Source: Streptomyces naganishii JCM 4654 (GTDB lineage: Bacteria > Actinomycetota > Actinomycetes > Streptomycetales > Streptomycetaceae). From it: a stretch of 64,000 nt of DNA. A program made the position numbers and the translations under genes. Positions within the stretch are counted from its first letter, which is position 1, and the number at the start of each line of letters is the position of its first letter. The stretch covers positions 117,502-181,501 of the forward strand of contig NZ_BMVF01000016.1 of assembly GCF_014650575.1 (NCBI RefSeq), written 5' to 3'. The notes beneath the pieces were generated by a model, which worked only from the letters and a program-made list of their open reading frames with translations, searched no databases and had not been told where the DNA came from. Below are positions 1-10,580 of this stretch, one piece after another.

Positions 1-480
1 GGCCTGCACGACGGCGCCGTGCTCGAGCACGGGGGCCAGGTTCTCGGTGTAGTTCTCGTGGTACCAGCCGTTGCGCAGCAGCACGTAGGGCACGCCGGAG
101 GCGAGCAGCGCCTCCTCGGTGCCGCGGTGGTCGTCGGCGAGCGCGGCCTTCAGGGTGCCGGGGGCGCTGGTGTAGGCGAGCAGGGCCACGCCGGCCGCCT
201 TCGCGGCGTCGATGACGACCCGGTGCTGCCCGACGCGGCCCTTGTCGAACTCGTTGCCGGAGACGAGCAGCACCTTGTCGCCGGCGGCGAAGAGGCCGTC
301 GAAGGTCTCGGGCGCGTTGTAGTCGGCGACCGCGACGCGCACACCGCGCGCCGCGAGGCCGGCGGCCTTCTCCGGGCTGCGGACCACGGCGGTGACCTGG
401 TCGGCCGGGACCTTCTCCAGCAGCTGCTCCACGACGTGGCGGCCGAGGTGCCCGGTGGCTCCGGTGACGACGATGCTCAT
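1..480 (-). CDS. NmrA-like NAD(P)H-binding oxidoreductase, QorB-like (3' end cut by window)
   Basis: Reading leftwards from ATG at 480, the frame stays open to the window edge (160 codons visible). The N-terminus is a Rossmann fold, MSIVVTGATGHLGRHVVEQL, with the GxxGxxG dinucleotide site, followed by VVRSPEKA and LLVSGNEFDKGRVGQH. Later segments LAYTSAP and VLLRNGWYHENY are typical of NmrA-like atypical short-chain dehydrogenases, of which quinone oxidoreductase 2 (QorB) is the best-known member. An AAGGAG ribosome site lies about 8 bases before the start. It is divergent from an HxlR-type repressor across 91 bases, the usual qorR/qorB arrangement. The substrate (quinone or other electrophile) is inferred from family only. 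The C-terminal part is outside the window. Confidence 0.85.
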   Translation of the reverse strand, partial: MSIVVTGATGHLGRHVVEQLLEKVPADQVTAVVRSPEKAAGLAARGVRVAVADYNAPETFDGLFAAGDKVLLVSGNEFDKGRVGQHRVVIDAAKAAGVALLAYTSAPGTLKAALADDHRGTEEALLASGVPYVLLRNGWYHENYTENLAPVLEHGAVVQA

Positions 481-543
481 GGGAGATCTCCTTGCGGGGG
501 GTCGGTTGCCCACTAACCCTAGGAGCTGCGCTCTCCTTTAGAA

Positions 544-568
544 AGTACCCACTTTGAAGTAAGGTACT
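544..568. promoter_or_regulatory. Imperfect inverted repeat, probable HxlR-type operator
   Basis: AGTACCCACTT and AAGTAAGGTACT face each other across TG (11- and 12-base arms with one extra base). The element lies between the divergent oxidoreductase and HxlR genes and ends only 3 bases before the HxlR start codon. HxlR/QorR dimers bind such palindromes, so autoregulation and control of the oxidoreductase are likely. Inference from position and symmetry. Confidence 0.55.
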
Positions 569-571
569 GGC

Positions 572-991
572 ATGGCGGTAAGTGAGAGGGCGGCGGCCGT
601 ACGCGCGGAGGCGGGGGAGCAGCTCTGCCCCTACCGTCTGGTCCTGGAGCACGTCACCAGCCGCTGGGGCGTCCTCGTCCTGGTCGGGCTGCTCGAGCGT
701 TCGTACCGCTTCAGTGAGCTGCGCCGCGCGATCGGCCGGGCGGTCGACCGCAACGTCAGCGAGAAGATGCTGACCCAGACGCTCCAGACCCTGGAGCGCG
801 ACGGCCTGGTCCACCGCGACGCCAAGCCCGTGATCCCGCCCCGGGTCGACTACTCCCTCACCCCGCTCGGCCGCGAGGCCGCGGAGCAGGTGCGGGCGCT
901 GACCCTGTGGACCGAGGCGCGCATGGCGGACGTGGAGCAGGCCCGCAAGGCGTACGACGAGGCCCGGGCGTCCGCCGCCCGGGCCTCGTGA
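572..991 (+). CDS. HxlR-family winged-helix transcriptional regulator
   Basis: This 139-residue protein has the complete HxlR domain. It opens with LCPYRLVLEHVTSRWGVLVL (the Cys-Pro and conserved Trp region of the family). The recognition helix follows, then SEKMLTQTLQTLERDGLV and the wing ending YSLTPLGREAAEQVRAL. In HxlR/QorR proteins the N-terminal Cys can sense oxidants or electrophiles, and one Cys-Pro is present here at residues 17-18. No clear ribosome site precedes the ATG and the inverted repeat abuts it, so translation may be leaderless. It most likely represses itself and the divergent oxidoreductase. Confidence 0.88.
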   Translation: MAVSERAAAVRAEAGEQLCPYRLVLEHVTSRWGVLVLVGLLERSYRFSELRRAIGRAVDRNVSEKMLTQTLQTLERDGLVHRDAKPVIPPRVDYSLTPLGREAAEQVRALTLWTEARMADVEQARKAYDEARASAARAS

Positions 992-1010
992 ACGTAATCC
1001 GCGCGGGCGC

Positions 1011-4011
<3,001 letters not shown>

Positions 4012-4040
4012 TGAACTGGACCTCCTTCGAGGCGGCTGCG

Positions 4041-4136
4041 CGGGAAGGTCTTCGACGAAGACCTCGAAGACCTCGAAGACCTCGGGGACCTTCCCAGGAC
4101 CTTCCCGCTTTCGACCTTCCCGTTTTTGACCTTCCC
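4041..4136. repeat. Direct and inverted repeat array in the korA leader
   Basis: On the plus strand GAAGACCTC is repeated three times head to tail (4057, 4066, 4075). GACCTTCCC occurs at 4087, 4098, 4113 and 4128, the last three with 15-base spacing, and its inverse GGGAAGGTC lies at 4042. AGGTCTTC/GAAGACCT forms a hairpin at 4046-4064. The array lies in the 275-base gap between korA and the response regulator gene and would be in the korA leader or promoter. It could be an iterated operator or an RNA structure. The rest of the gap holds no gene. Confidence 0.75.
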
Positions 4137-4286
4137 GCTTTCAACCCTACGACCGTCGTGGTCGCCTTCCCCGGACCGTTCGCATACTGGACGCGGCCGT
4201 GAGACGGTGACCGGGACGGCGCCGAAACTGCCGTGGTGCACGGGTGCGCGGCGTTCCACCGAGCCTCCTGACACAGTTTCAGCCCA

Positions 4287-4958
4287 TCAGGAGTTCAGAT
4301 AGGTGAGCACGGCCAGAACACGCCGGTGATCCCCGTCACTCTGCGACAGCCCGAGCTTGAGGAAGATGTTGCTGACGTGCTTCTCGACCGCTCCGTCGCT
4401 CACCACGAGCTGCCGGGCGATCGCGGAGTTCGTCCGCCCCTCGGCCATCAGGCCCAGCACCTCGCGCTCCCGCGGGGTGAGGCCGGCCAGCACGTCCTGC
4501 TTGCGGCTGCGCCCGAGCAGCTGGGCGACCACCTCCGGGTCCAGGGCCGTACCCCCCTGGGCGACCCGCACCACCGCGTCCACGAACTCGCGCACCTCGG
4601 CCACCCGGTCCTTGAGCAGATAGCCGACCCCGCGGCTGGAACCGGCCAGCAGCTCGGTGGCGTAGCGCTCCTCGACGTACTGCGACAGCACCAGCACGCC
4701 GAGCTCCGGATGCGCCTTGCGCAGCTGCACGGCGGCCCGCACCCCCTCGTCGGTGTGCGTCGGCGGCATCCGCACGTCCGCCACGACCACGTCCGGCAGC
4801 GCCGCCTGGTCGTGCAGCTCGGTGATGGTCTTGACCAGCGCCTCGCCGTCGCCGACGCCCGCCACCACCTCATGTCCGCGGTCGGTCAGCAGCCGGGTCA
4901 GGCCCTCTCTGAGCAGCACTGAATCCTCGGCGATGACCACCCGCACCCTGTCCTCCAC
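4287..4958 (-). CDS. NarL/FixJ-family two-component response regulator
   Basis: About 223 residues from a GTG at 4958. The receiver domain shows the acidic pair ED (11-12), the phospho-acceptor Asp in VVVADVRMPP (residue 61) and the conserved Lys in GYLLKDR (116). A LuxR-type helix-turn-helix follows: LTPREREVLGLMAEGRTNSA and VVSDGAVEKHVSNIFLKL. A longer reading from ATG at 5000 adds 14 unconserved residues. A GTG at 4946 with GGAGG 5 bases upstream is an equally good start. It reads in the same direction as the two histidine kinase genes 285 and 1,938 bases upstream and is their likely phosphorylation partner. Target genes are unknown. Confidence 0.92.
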   Translation of the reverse strand: MEDRVRVVIAEDSVLLREGLTRLLTDRGHEVVAGVGDGEALVKTITELHDQAALPDVVVADVRMPPTHTDEGVRAAVQLRKAHPELGVLVLSQYVEERYATELLAGSSRGVGYLLKDRVAEVREFVDAVVRVAQGGTALDPEVVAQLLGRSRKQDVLAGLTPREREVLGLMAEGRTNSAIARQLVVSDGAVEKHVSNIFLKLGLSQSDGDHRRVLAVLTYLNS

Positions 4959-5169
4959 GATCTCCGGCCCCCCACAGCCTCGACGAACATGGTCCAGCAT
5001 TCCAGCATTCGGACCCTGCCGCGCCGGGGCCGGGAGAAGTGGGGGAGGCCTCCGCGGTTTCGCCGTGCGTTTTCGGCCGTGGTCATGGTCGTGGTCACGG
5101 CCGTGGTTCCGGTCGTGGTCACGGCCTTGTGGTGCGGGTGCGGGTCTCGGCCGGTGGGTTGCCGTCCTG

Positions 5170-5255
5170 CCCGGTTACGGCGCTGAGCGCCGCCATCCCG
5201 GCTACGGGGGTGTTCAGCGCCGCCTGCCCGGCTACGGGGTGTTCAGCGCCGCCAG
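5170..5255. repeat. Three tandem imperfect ~29-base repeats overlapping the kinase 3' end
   Basis: Units starting CCCGG(T/C)TACGG at about 5170, 5197 and 5227 each run through a (TTCA or CTGA)GCGCCGCC core. The third copy contains the stop codon of the histidine kinase gene, so the two others look like duplications of its last codons. Just left of it (about 5082-5135) GGTCGTGGTCACGGCC-like units are also repeated. The remaining gap between the response regulator and kinase genes (4959-5242) contains no gene that I can support. Confidence 0.6.
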
Positions 5256-6580
5256 GGCAGTTCCGCCGTCACCCGGGTGGGCCCGCCGGCCGGGGAGTCG
5301 ACCACGAGGATCCCGTCCACGGCGTCCAGCCGCTCGGCCAGCCCCGCCAGGCCCGAACCCGCGGACACGTCCGCCCCGCCGGCCCCGTCGTCCACGACCT
5401 GGAGCATCAGCCGGTCCTCGACCCGCCACACGTCCACCGACGCCGACCTGGCCCCGCTGTGCTTGCTGATGTTCTGCAGCAGCTCCGAGACCGTGAAGTA
5501 CGCGATGCCCTCGATCGCCGGGGCCGGCCGCTCGGAAAGGTCCACGTCCACCGCGACCGGCACCGTGCAGCGGGAGGCGACCGAGGACAGGGCGGCGTCC
5601 AGGCCGCGGTCGGTCAGTACGGCGGGATGGATGCCGCGGGCCAGGTCGCGCAGCTCCTGGAGCGCCGTCTTCACCTCGCCGTGCGCCTCGTCCACCATCC
5701 GCGCCGCCGCCCGCGGGTCCTCGGCCAGCTTCTCCTTCGCCAGGCCCAGGTCCATCGCCAGCGCCACCAGCCGGGCCTGCGCCCCGTCGTGCAGGTCCCG
5801 CTCGATGCGCCGCAGGTCGGCTGCGGCCGTGTCCACCACGACCCCGCGGTCCGACTCCAGCTCCACCACCCGCGCCGACAGCCGCGACGGCCCGAGCAGC
5901 CCGTGCACCAGCACCCGGTCCACCATCGTCAGCGCCCGCACGATCCACGGCGTGGCCAGCGTGAACAGCAGGCCCACCAGCCCGGTGACCCCGATCTCGA
6001 ACGGGTTGTCGAGGAAGACGCGGTGGTGCTCGTCGCCGTAGAGCTGGATGCCGCCCTGGCCGGCCCACATCGGGAAGACCCAGAACCACAGCGGGTACGT
6101 CAGCAGCGTCCAGCCCACCGACCACACGGTCAGGCCCACCACGAAGGAGAACACCGACCACGGGAACTGGAGCACCGAGTAGAGCAGGGCCCGCCACGAG
6201 GCGCCGCTCTTCAGCACGGCCCCCGTCCAGGCCAGCACCCCGTGCCGCTTCATCCGCAACGGCTCCGGCTCGGCCACCTCCAGATCCAGCAGGCCGCGCG
6301 CCCTGGCCCGCTCCAGCACGCCGAGCCCGCGGCAGCCCGCCAGCGCCGCCGCCAGCACCGGCACCCCGAGGAACGTCACCAGCAGGCCGGCCCCCAGCGA
6401 CACCATCGTCACGGCGTAGGTGAACATCAGGATGCCCATCGGCAGGCTCAGCAGCACGTACCCGAACTCGCGCCAGCTGCGCGCCTCGAACGGCGCCCGG
6501 AGCCCGGCGGGCAGCCGGTGGTTCCGGTGATCCCGGCCGGCGCCGTATTCCTGTCCGTGCCTCGCGTACTCGGTGGCCAT
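5243..6580 (-). CDS. Membrane sensor histidine kinase (HisKA_3, NarX/DesK-like)
   Basis: 445 residues. Hydrophobic segments at about 40-82, 135-172 and 195-225 form a membrane sensor region of the kind found in Streptomyces kinases with a sensor-domain and no large extracellular loop. The phospho-acceptor motif is RRIERDLHDGAQARL with His264. The ATPase domain contains TVSELLQNISKHSGARSA (N box) and DDGAGGAD (G1), ending in VTAELPWRR. From about residue 240 onward it is nearly identical to the kinase encoded just upstream, showing a tandem duplication. The single response regulator downstream is presumably shared. The signal is unknown. Confidence 0.92.
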   Translation of the reverse strand: MATEYARHGQEYGAGRDHRNHRLPAGLRAPFEARSWREFGYVLLSLPMGILMFTYAVTMVSLGAGLLVTFLGVPVLAAALAGCRGLGVLERARARGLLDLEVAEPEPLRMKRHGVLAWTGAVLKSGASWRALLYSVLQFPWSVFSFVVGLTVWSVGWTLLTYPLWFWVFPMWAGQGGIQLYGDEHHRVFLDNPFEIGVTGLVGLLFTLATPWIVRALTMVDRVLVHGLLGPSRLSARVVELESDRGVVVDTAAADLRRIERDLHDGAQARLVALAMDLGLAKEKLAEDPRAAARMVDEAHGEVKTALQELRDLARGIHPAVLTDRGLDAALSSVASRCTVPVAVDVDLSERPAPAIEGIAYFTVSELLQNISKHSGARSASVDVWRVEDRLMLQVVDDGAGGADVSAGSGLAGLAERLDAVDGILVVDSPAGGPTRVTAELPWRR

Positions 6581-6895
6581 CGGCTTAGTCCCGTTCCCCT
6601 CGTCGTGCCGTCGTGTCGTCGTGCCGCTTCGCCGGCGGTCGCCTCTCGACGGTCGCCTCCTGGCGGTGCGGCGCGGCTCCTTCTTCCCGCCGTACCCCAG
6701 CCTGCTCGGCCGGGCCCCACGGGACCATGGAGCACGTCGGCGTCCTGAACGGGGGGTTTTCCCTACCTGGGGGGCCTGGCGGGGGTACGGCGCGTCGAGG
6801 CCGGCTGGCCGGTGGTGCCGAAGGCCGGGGCGGCCTGGGCCGGTGCGGCAAGGCGCCGGCCCCGTTCGCGTTGGCGTGGTGGGCCGGTGCTCGGG
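6581..6895. other. 315-base gap between the two kinase genes, no gene found
   Basis: GC-rich spacer with short repeats such as GTCGTGCCGTCGTGTCGTCG near the left end. It presumably carries the leader of the downstream kinase gene. No convincing promoter, RNA or coding sequence was seen on either strand. Confidence 0.5.
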
Positions 6896-8113
6896 TCAGC
6901 GGTCATTGACGGCCGCGCGGTCCCTCCACGGGAGTTCCGCCGTGACGGTCGTCGGGCCGCCCGGCGGGGACTCGACGACGAACAGGCCGTCGACGGCGTC
7001 CAGCCGATCGGCGAGCCCCCGCATGCCCGTACCGCCGTCGAGCCGGGCCCCGCCACGGCCGTCGTCCCACACCTGGATCAGCAGCCGGTCCTCGGACCGC
7101 CACACGTCCACCGACGCCGACCTCGCCCCGCTGTGCTTGCTGATGTTCTGCAGCAGCTCGGACACCGTGAAGTACGCGATGCCCTCGATCGCCGCCGCCG
7201 GACGCCTGTCCAGGTCGGCCGTCACCTTCACCGGCACCGTGCAGCGCGAGGCGACCGAGGACAGGGCGGCGTCCAGGCCGCGGTCGGTCAGCACGGCGGG
7301 ATGGATGCCGCGGGCCAGGTCGCGCAGTTCCTGGAGCGCGAGCTTCACCTCGCCGTGCGCCTCCTCGACCATCGCGGCCGCCGAGTCCGGGTCCTCCAGC
7401 AGCTTCTCCTTGGCCAGACCGAGCCCCATGGCCAGGTTCACCAGCCGGGCCTGCGCCCCGTCGTGCAGGTCGCGTTCGATGCGCCGCAGATCGGCGGCGG
7501 CGGTGTCGACCACCACTCCCCGGTCGGACTCCAGTTCGGCGATGCGCCGCTCCAGCTCGTCCGAGGGCGACAGCAGGGCGCGCGCCATCGCCCGGTCCAC
7601 GTTGGTCATCCCGCGCGCGAGATAGGGCAGCACCGGCCACAGCACGAAGAGCGAGGTCAGCGTGACGGCGAAGGTCAGGATGCCCCAGGGCAGCCGGATG
7701 AGCTCGTAGAGCGCGGCCCGCCAGGCGACCGGGTCCTTCAGCATCAGCCACAGCCGGCTCAGCGGGCCCTTCGTCCGCGCCAGCGGCAACGGGCTCGGCT
7801 CCTCGATCGCCGTCCCCAGCAACGACCTGACCCGGGCCCGCTCCAGCCGGCCCAGCTGCCGCGAGCCCGTCAGCCCGGCCGCCAGCAGCGGCAGCCCGAC
7901 CACGGTGACCGCGAGCCCGGCTCCGGTGGAGAGGACGGTCACGACGTAGACGAAACCGATCAGGGACATCGGCAGGTTGGAGAGGAGATGCGTGATCTCC
8001 TTCCAGGTGGGCAGGTCGTAGGCGAAACGGACCGGGGGCGGGCCGTCCTCGGTGCCGGCCTCCGAACGGGCGCCGGCCGCCGCCCGTTCGGAGGAGGAGA
8101 TGGGTGCGGTCAT
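6896..8113 (-). CDS. Membrane sensor histidine kinase, paralogue of the adjacent one
   Basis: 405 residues from ATG at 8113 (MTAPISSSERAA). A longer frame to 8200 exists, but its first 29 residues are low-complexity. Four hydrophobic segments precede the dimerisation domain RRIERDLHDGAQARLVNLAM, His218. The HATPase part has TVSELLQNISKHSGARSA and WDDGRGGARLDGGTGMRGLA. No strong ribosome site precedes the start, which may be leaderless. It reads away from the nuo operon, with a 201-base divergent promoter region in between. Function as a sensor of an unknown stimulus acting on the shared NarL-type regulator is inferred. Confidence 0.9.
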   Translation of the reverse strand: MTAPISSSERAAAGARSEAGTEDGPPPVRFAYDLPTWKEITHLLSNLPMSLIGFVYVVTVLSTGAGLAVTVVGLPLLAAGLTGSRQLGRLERARVRSLLGTAIEEPSPLPLARTKGPLSRLWLMLKDPVAWRAALYELIRLPWGILTFAVTLTSLFVLWPVLPYLARGMTNVDRAMARALLSPSDELERRIAELESDRGVVVDTAAADLRRIERDLHDGAQARLVNLAMGLGLAKEKLLEDPDSAAAMVEEAHGEVKLALQELRDLARGIHPAVLTDRGLDAALSSVASRCTVPVKVTADLDRRPAAAIEGIAYFTVSELLQNISKHSGARSASVDVWRSEDRLLIQVWDDGRGGARLDGGTGMRGLADRLDAVDGLFVVESPPGGPTTVTAELPWRDRAAVNDR

Positions 8114-8314
8114 AGCCGCTAGCGTGCCGTGCGGCGCGCGAGCGCGCCATGAGGTCGGCCGCCCAGGTCCACGGGGGAAAACCCCACCCCCGCGTCCCAC
8201 GGTGTGACGGGCTGCTTACCCTCCCTTTATCAGGGCCTAGACTCCCGTGCGTACAGATCGTCGAACACCACGGACATCACGAACACCACGAGGTCAGGGA
8301 GCGAGGGACGGACG

Positions 8315-8734
8315 GTGCCTGAGACGTTGCGGGAGACACCGCGGGGGTCGACCGCCGTCGTCGCGGCGGACTACTTCCACTCCTACTCGGTCGTCGGACT
8401 GCTCGCCGTCGTCGGCGTGCTCTTCGTCGCCGTCGCCTTCGGCGCGGGCCGACTGCTGCGGCCGGTGGTCCCCACCCCCGAGAAGCTCCTGACCTACGAG
8501 TGCGGCGTCGACCCCGTCGGCGAGGGCTGGGCGCACACCCAGGTCCGCTACTACGTCTACGCCTTCCTCTACGTGATCTTCGCCGTCGACTCGATCTTCC
8601 TGTTCCCCTGGGCGACGGTCTTCGCCGCCCCCGGCTACGGCGCCGCGACGCTCGTGGAGATGTTCGTCTTCCTCGGCTTCCTGGCCGTGGGCCTGCTGTA
8701 CGCATACAAGAAGGGCGTCCTGGCATGGACGTGA
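8315..8734 (+). CDS. nuoA: NADH-quinone oxidoreductase subunit A (second, partial complex I)
   Basis: A GTG start at 8315 gives 139 residues (MPETLRETPRG). The protein has three transmembrane helices and the NuoA signature LTYECGVDPVGEGW, then QVRYYVYAFLYVIFAVDSIF and an acidic residue in the last helix (LVEMFVFLGFL). NuoA is a small membrane subunit near the quinone channel. It is the first gene of a ten-gene operon of the complex I type. The frame could extend to 8204, but the added residues are polar and unconserved. It overlaps the next gene by 10 bases. Confidence 0.93.
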   Translation: MPETLRETPRGSTAVVAADYFHSYSVVGLLAVVGVLFVAVAFGAGRLLRPVVPTPEKLLTYECGVDPVGEGWAHTQVRYYVYAFLYVIFAVDSIFLFPWATVFAAPGYGAATLVEMFVFLGFLAVGLLYAYKKGVLAWT

Positions 8735-9408
8735 ACCCTGGCAGGGACGCGGCCCCCGAGCCCGTTCCCGAGCCCGTTGCCGAGCCCGTTCTGCTTCCCG
8801 AGCCGAAGCGGCTGGGCGCGCTCGCCCGGCTGGCGCCCGAGCCGATGAAGGTCGTCCTCAACTGGGGCCGCCGCTACTCGCTCTGGGTCTTCAACTTCGG
8901 CCTCGCCTGCTGCGCGATCGAGTTCATCGCCGCGTCGATGGCCCGCCACGACTTCATCCGCCTCGGCGTGATCCCGTTCGCCCCCGGCCCCCGCCAGGCC
9001 GACCTGATGGTGGTCTCCGGCACGGTCACGGACAAGATGGCCCCGGCGGTCAAGCGCCTGTACGAGCAGATGCCCGAGCCGAAGTACGTCATCTCCTTCG
9101 GCGCCTGCTCCAACTGCGGCGGCCCGTACTGGGACTCCTACTCCGTCACCAAGGGCGTCGACCAGATCATCCCGGTGGACGTCTACGTCCCCGGCTGCCC
9201 GCCCCGCCCGGAGGCACTGCTCCAGGGCATCCTCAAACTCCAGGAGAAGATCGCCCGGGAGTCGCTGGGCGAGCGGTACGGCACGGATACGGCGGGGCCG
9301 TCGGCGGCGGCGCGTCCGTCGGCGGCGGCGCTGCGGAGCGGGCTGGTGCGGCCCCCCGCCCCGGAGGCGGCCGAGGGGACCGAGGGGACCGAGGGGGAGA
9401 CGCGATGA
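8725..9408 (+). CDS. nuoB: NADH-quinone oxidoreductase subunit B (N2 cluster subunit)
   Basis: 227 residues. The four ligands of the terminal 4Fe-4S cluster N2 are visible: the tandem Cys62-Cys63 (GLACCAIEFIAA), Cys128 (FGACSNCGG) and Cys158 (VPGCPPRPEA). Before these lies a Pro/Glu-repeat N-terminus (PEPVPEPVAEPV) not usual in the family. The C-terminal 45 residues are Ala/Gly-rich and probably disordered. NuoB normally contacts NuoD, which this operon does not encode. The start ATG lies inside the end of nuoA. Confidence 0.94.
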   Translation: MDVNPGRDAAPEPVPEPVAEPVLLPEPKRLGALARLAPEPMKVVLNWGRRYSLWVFNFGLACCAIEFIAASMARHDFIRLGVIPFAPGPRQADLMVVSGTVTDKMAPAVKRLYEQMPEPKYVISFGACSNCGGPYWDSYSVTKGVDQIIPVDVYVPGCPPRPEALLQGILKLQEKIARESLGERYGTDTAGPSAAARPSAAALRSGLVRPPAPEAAEGTEGTEGETR

Positions 9409-10580
9409 CACCGGCCGGCTGGCTGCCCGCGCCCGCCGAGGAACTGTTCGGCGCGGACGCCACCGCGGAGGAGTCCTACGAGGTCCTGACGGTCGACGTA
9501 CCGCCGGCCTCCTGGATCCCCGCGCTGCGCACCGCCCGCGACGAACTGGGCTGCACCTACTTCGACTGGCTGAGCGCGGTCGACGAACCGGGCACCGGCA
9601 TGCGCGTCTGCGCCCACGTCGTCGCCCTCTCCCCGGTACGGCGCCTGCTCCTGCGCACGACCGTTACCCACGAGTCCCCGGCCCTGCCCTCCGCGGTGGA
9701 CGTCTACGCGGGCGCGGCCTGGCACGAACGCGAGACGCACGAGATGTTCGGCGTCCGCTTCGAGGGCCACCCGGGCTTGGACCACCTGCTCCTCCCCGAC
9801 ACCTTCGAGGGCCATCCGCTGCGCAAGGACTTCGTGCTCGCGGCCCGGGTCGCCAAGGCCTGGCCCGGTGCCAAGGAGCCGGGCGAGTCGGACCACGGCG
9901 GCCCCAAGCGCCGGCAGATGCTGCCCCCCGGAGTCCCCGACCCCAACGAGTGGGGCCCCCTGAAGGGCCAGCTCCCGCCCGCTCCGGCCCGCCCGGCCCG
10001 GGGCGCCGGCCGTGCGGCGGGCGAACGTCCGGCCCGCGCCGCGGGCGACCGCCCGGTCCGCCGCACCCGCACCGCGGCACAGGGCTCGGCCAGTCAGACC
10101 GACCCGGCGGCGCAGACCCCCCCGGAAGCACCGGCCCAGCCGGCGGCGGGCGCCCCCGAGGCCCCGGCGCCCCGCCCGCGCCGGACGCGCAGCGCGAGCC
10201 AGGGCTCGGTCAGCCAGACCACGCCCCCGGAGAAGCAGCCCCCGGCCGGCGACACGGCACCGGAAACCCCGGCCCCCGCCACCCCGGCCCCGCCGAGCCC
10301 CCCGCGCAGTACGGACGCCCCCTGGCACCACGCCCGCCCGGCCTTCGACGAGCCGGGAACCGCGAGCGAACCCGGGACCGGGGCCGACCGCGCCCCCGCA
10401 CCCGCACCCGAGCGGAAACCCAGCCCCGACACCGAGGACGGCACGGGTACTGGTACCGGCACCCGCACGGGCGCCGACGCCGGCACGGGCACCGGTACCG
10501 GTACCGACGCCCGCACGGGCACCGACGCCGACGCCGGCACCGATGACAGCAGCGACCAGACCGAAGGAGGCCCGCAGTGA
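9405..10580 (+). CDS. nuoC: NADH-quinone oxidoreductase subunit C with long disordered tail
   Basis: 391 residues, about twice the usual length of a stand-alone NuoC. Residues 1 to about 165 are the 30-kDa-subunit domain, including the signature WHERETHEMFGVRFEGHPGL and LPDTFEGHPLRKDF. The remaining 220 or so residues are Pro/Ala/Thr-rich, with an internal repeat (RRTRTAAQGSASQT and RRTRSASQGSVSQT) and a (GT)n-rich end. The extra length is not a fused NuoD: no NuoD motif is present. The gene overlaps nuoB and nuoH by 4 bases each, so expression is coupled. Confidence 0.9.
   Translation: MTPAGWLPAPAEELFGADATAEESYEVLTVDVPPASWIPALRTARDELGCTYFDWLSAVDEPGTGMRVCAHVVALSPVRRLLLRTTVTHESPALPSAVDVYAGAAWHERETHEMFGVRFEGHPGLDHLLLPDTFEGHPLRKDFVLAARVAKAWPGAKEPGESDHGGPKRRQMLPPGVPDPNEWGPLKGQLPPAPARPARGAGRAAGERPARAAGDRPVRRTRTAAQGSASQTDPAAQTPPEAPAQPAAGAPEAPAPRPRRTRSASQGSVSQTTPPEKQPPAGDTAPETPAPATPAPPSPPRSTDAPWHHARPAFDEPGTASEPGTGADRAPAPAPERKPSPDTEDGTGTGTGTRTGADAGTGTGTGTDARTGTDADAGTDDSSDQTEGGPQ

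Noticed and set aside
5082..5135. GGTCGTGGTCACGGCC repeats as an RNA or operator
   Set aside because: Low-complexity GC repeat with no regular spacing; no evidence for function.
9900..10580. Possible fused NuoD in the long NuoC tail
   Set aside because: The tail is Pro/Ala/Thr low complexity with Gly-Thr repeats; no NuoD motif.
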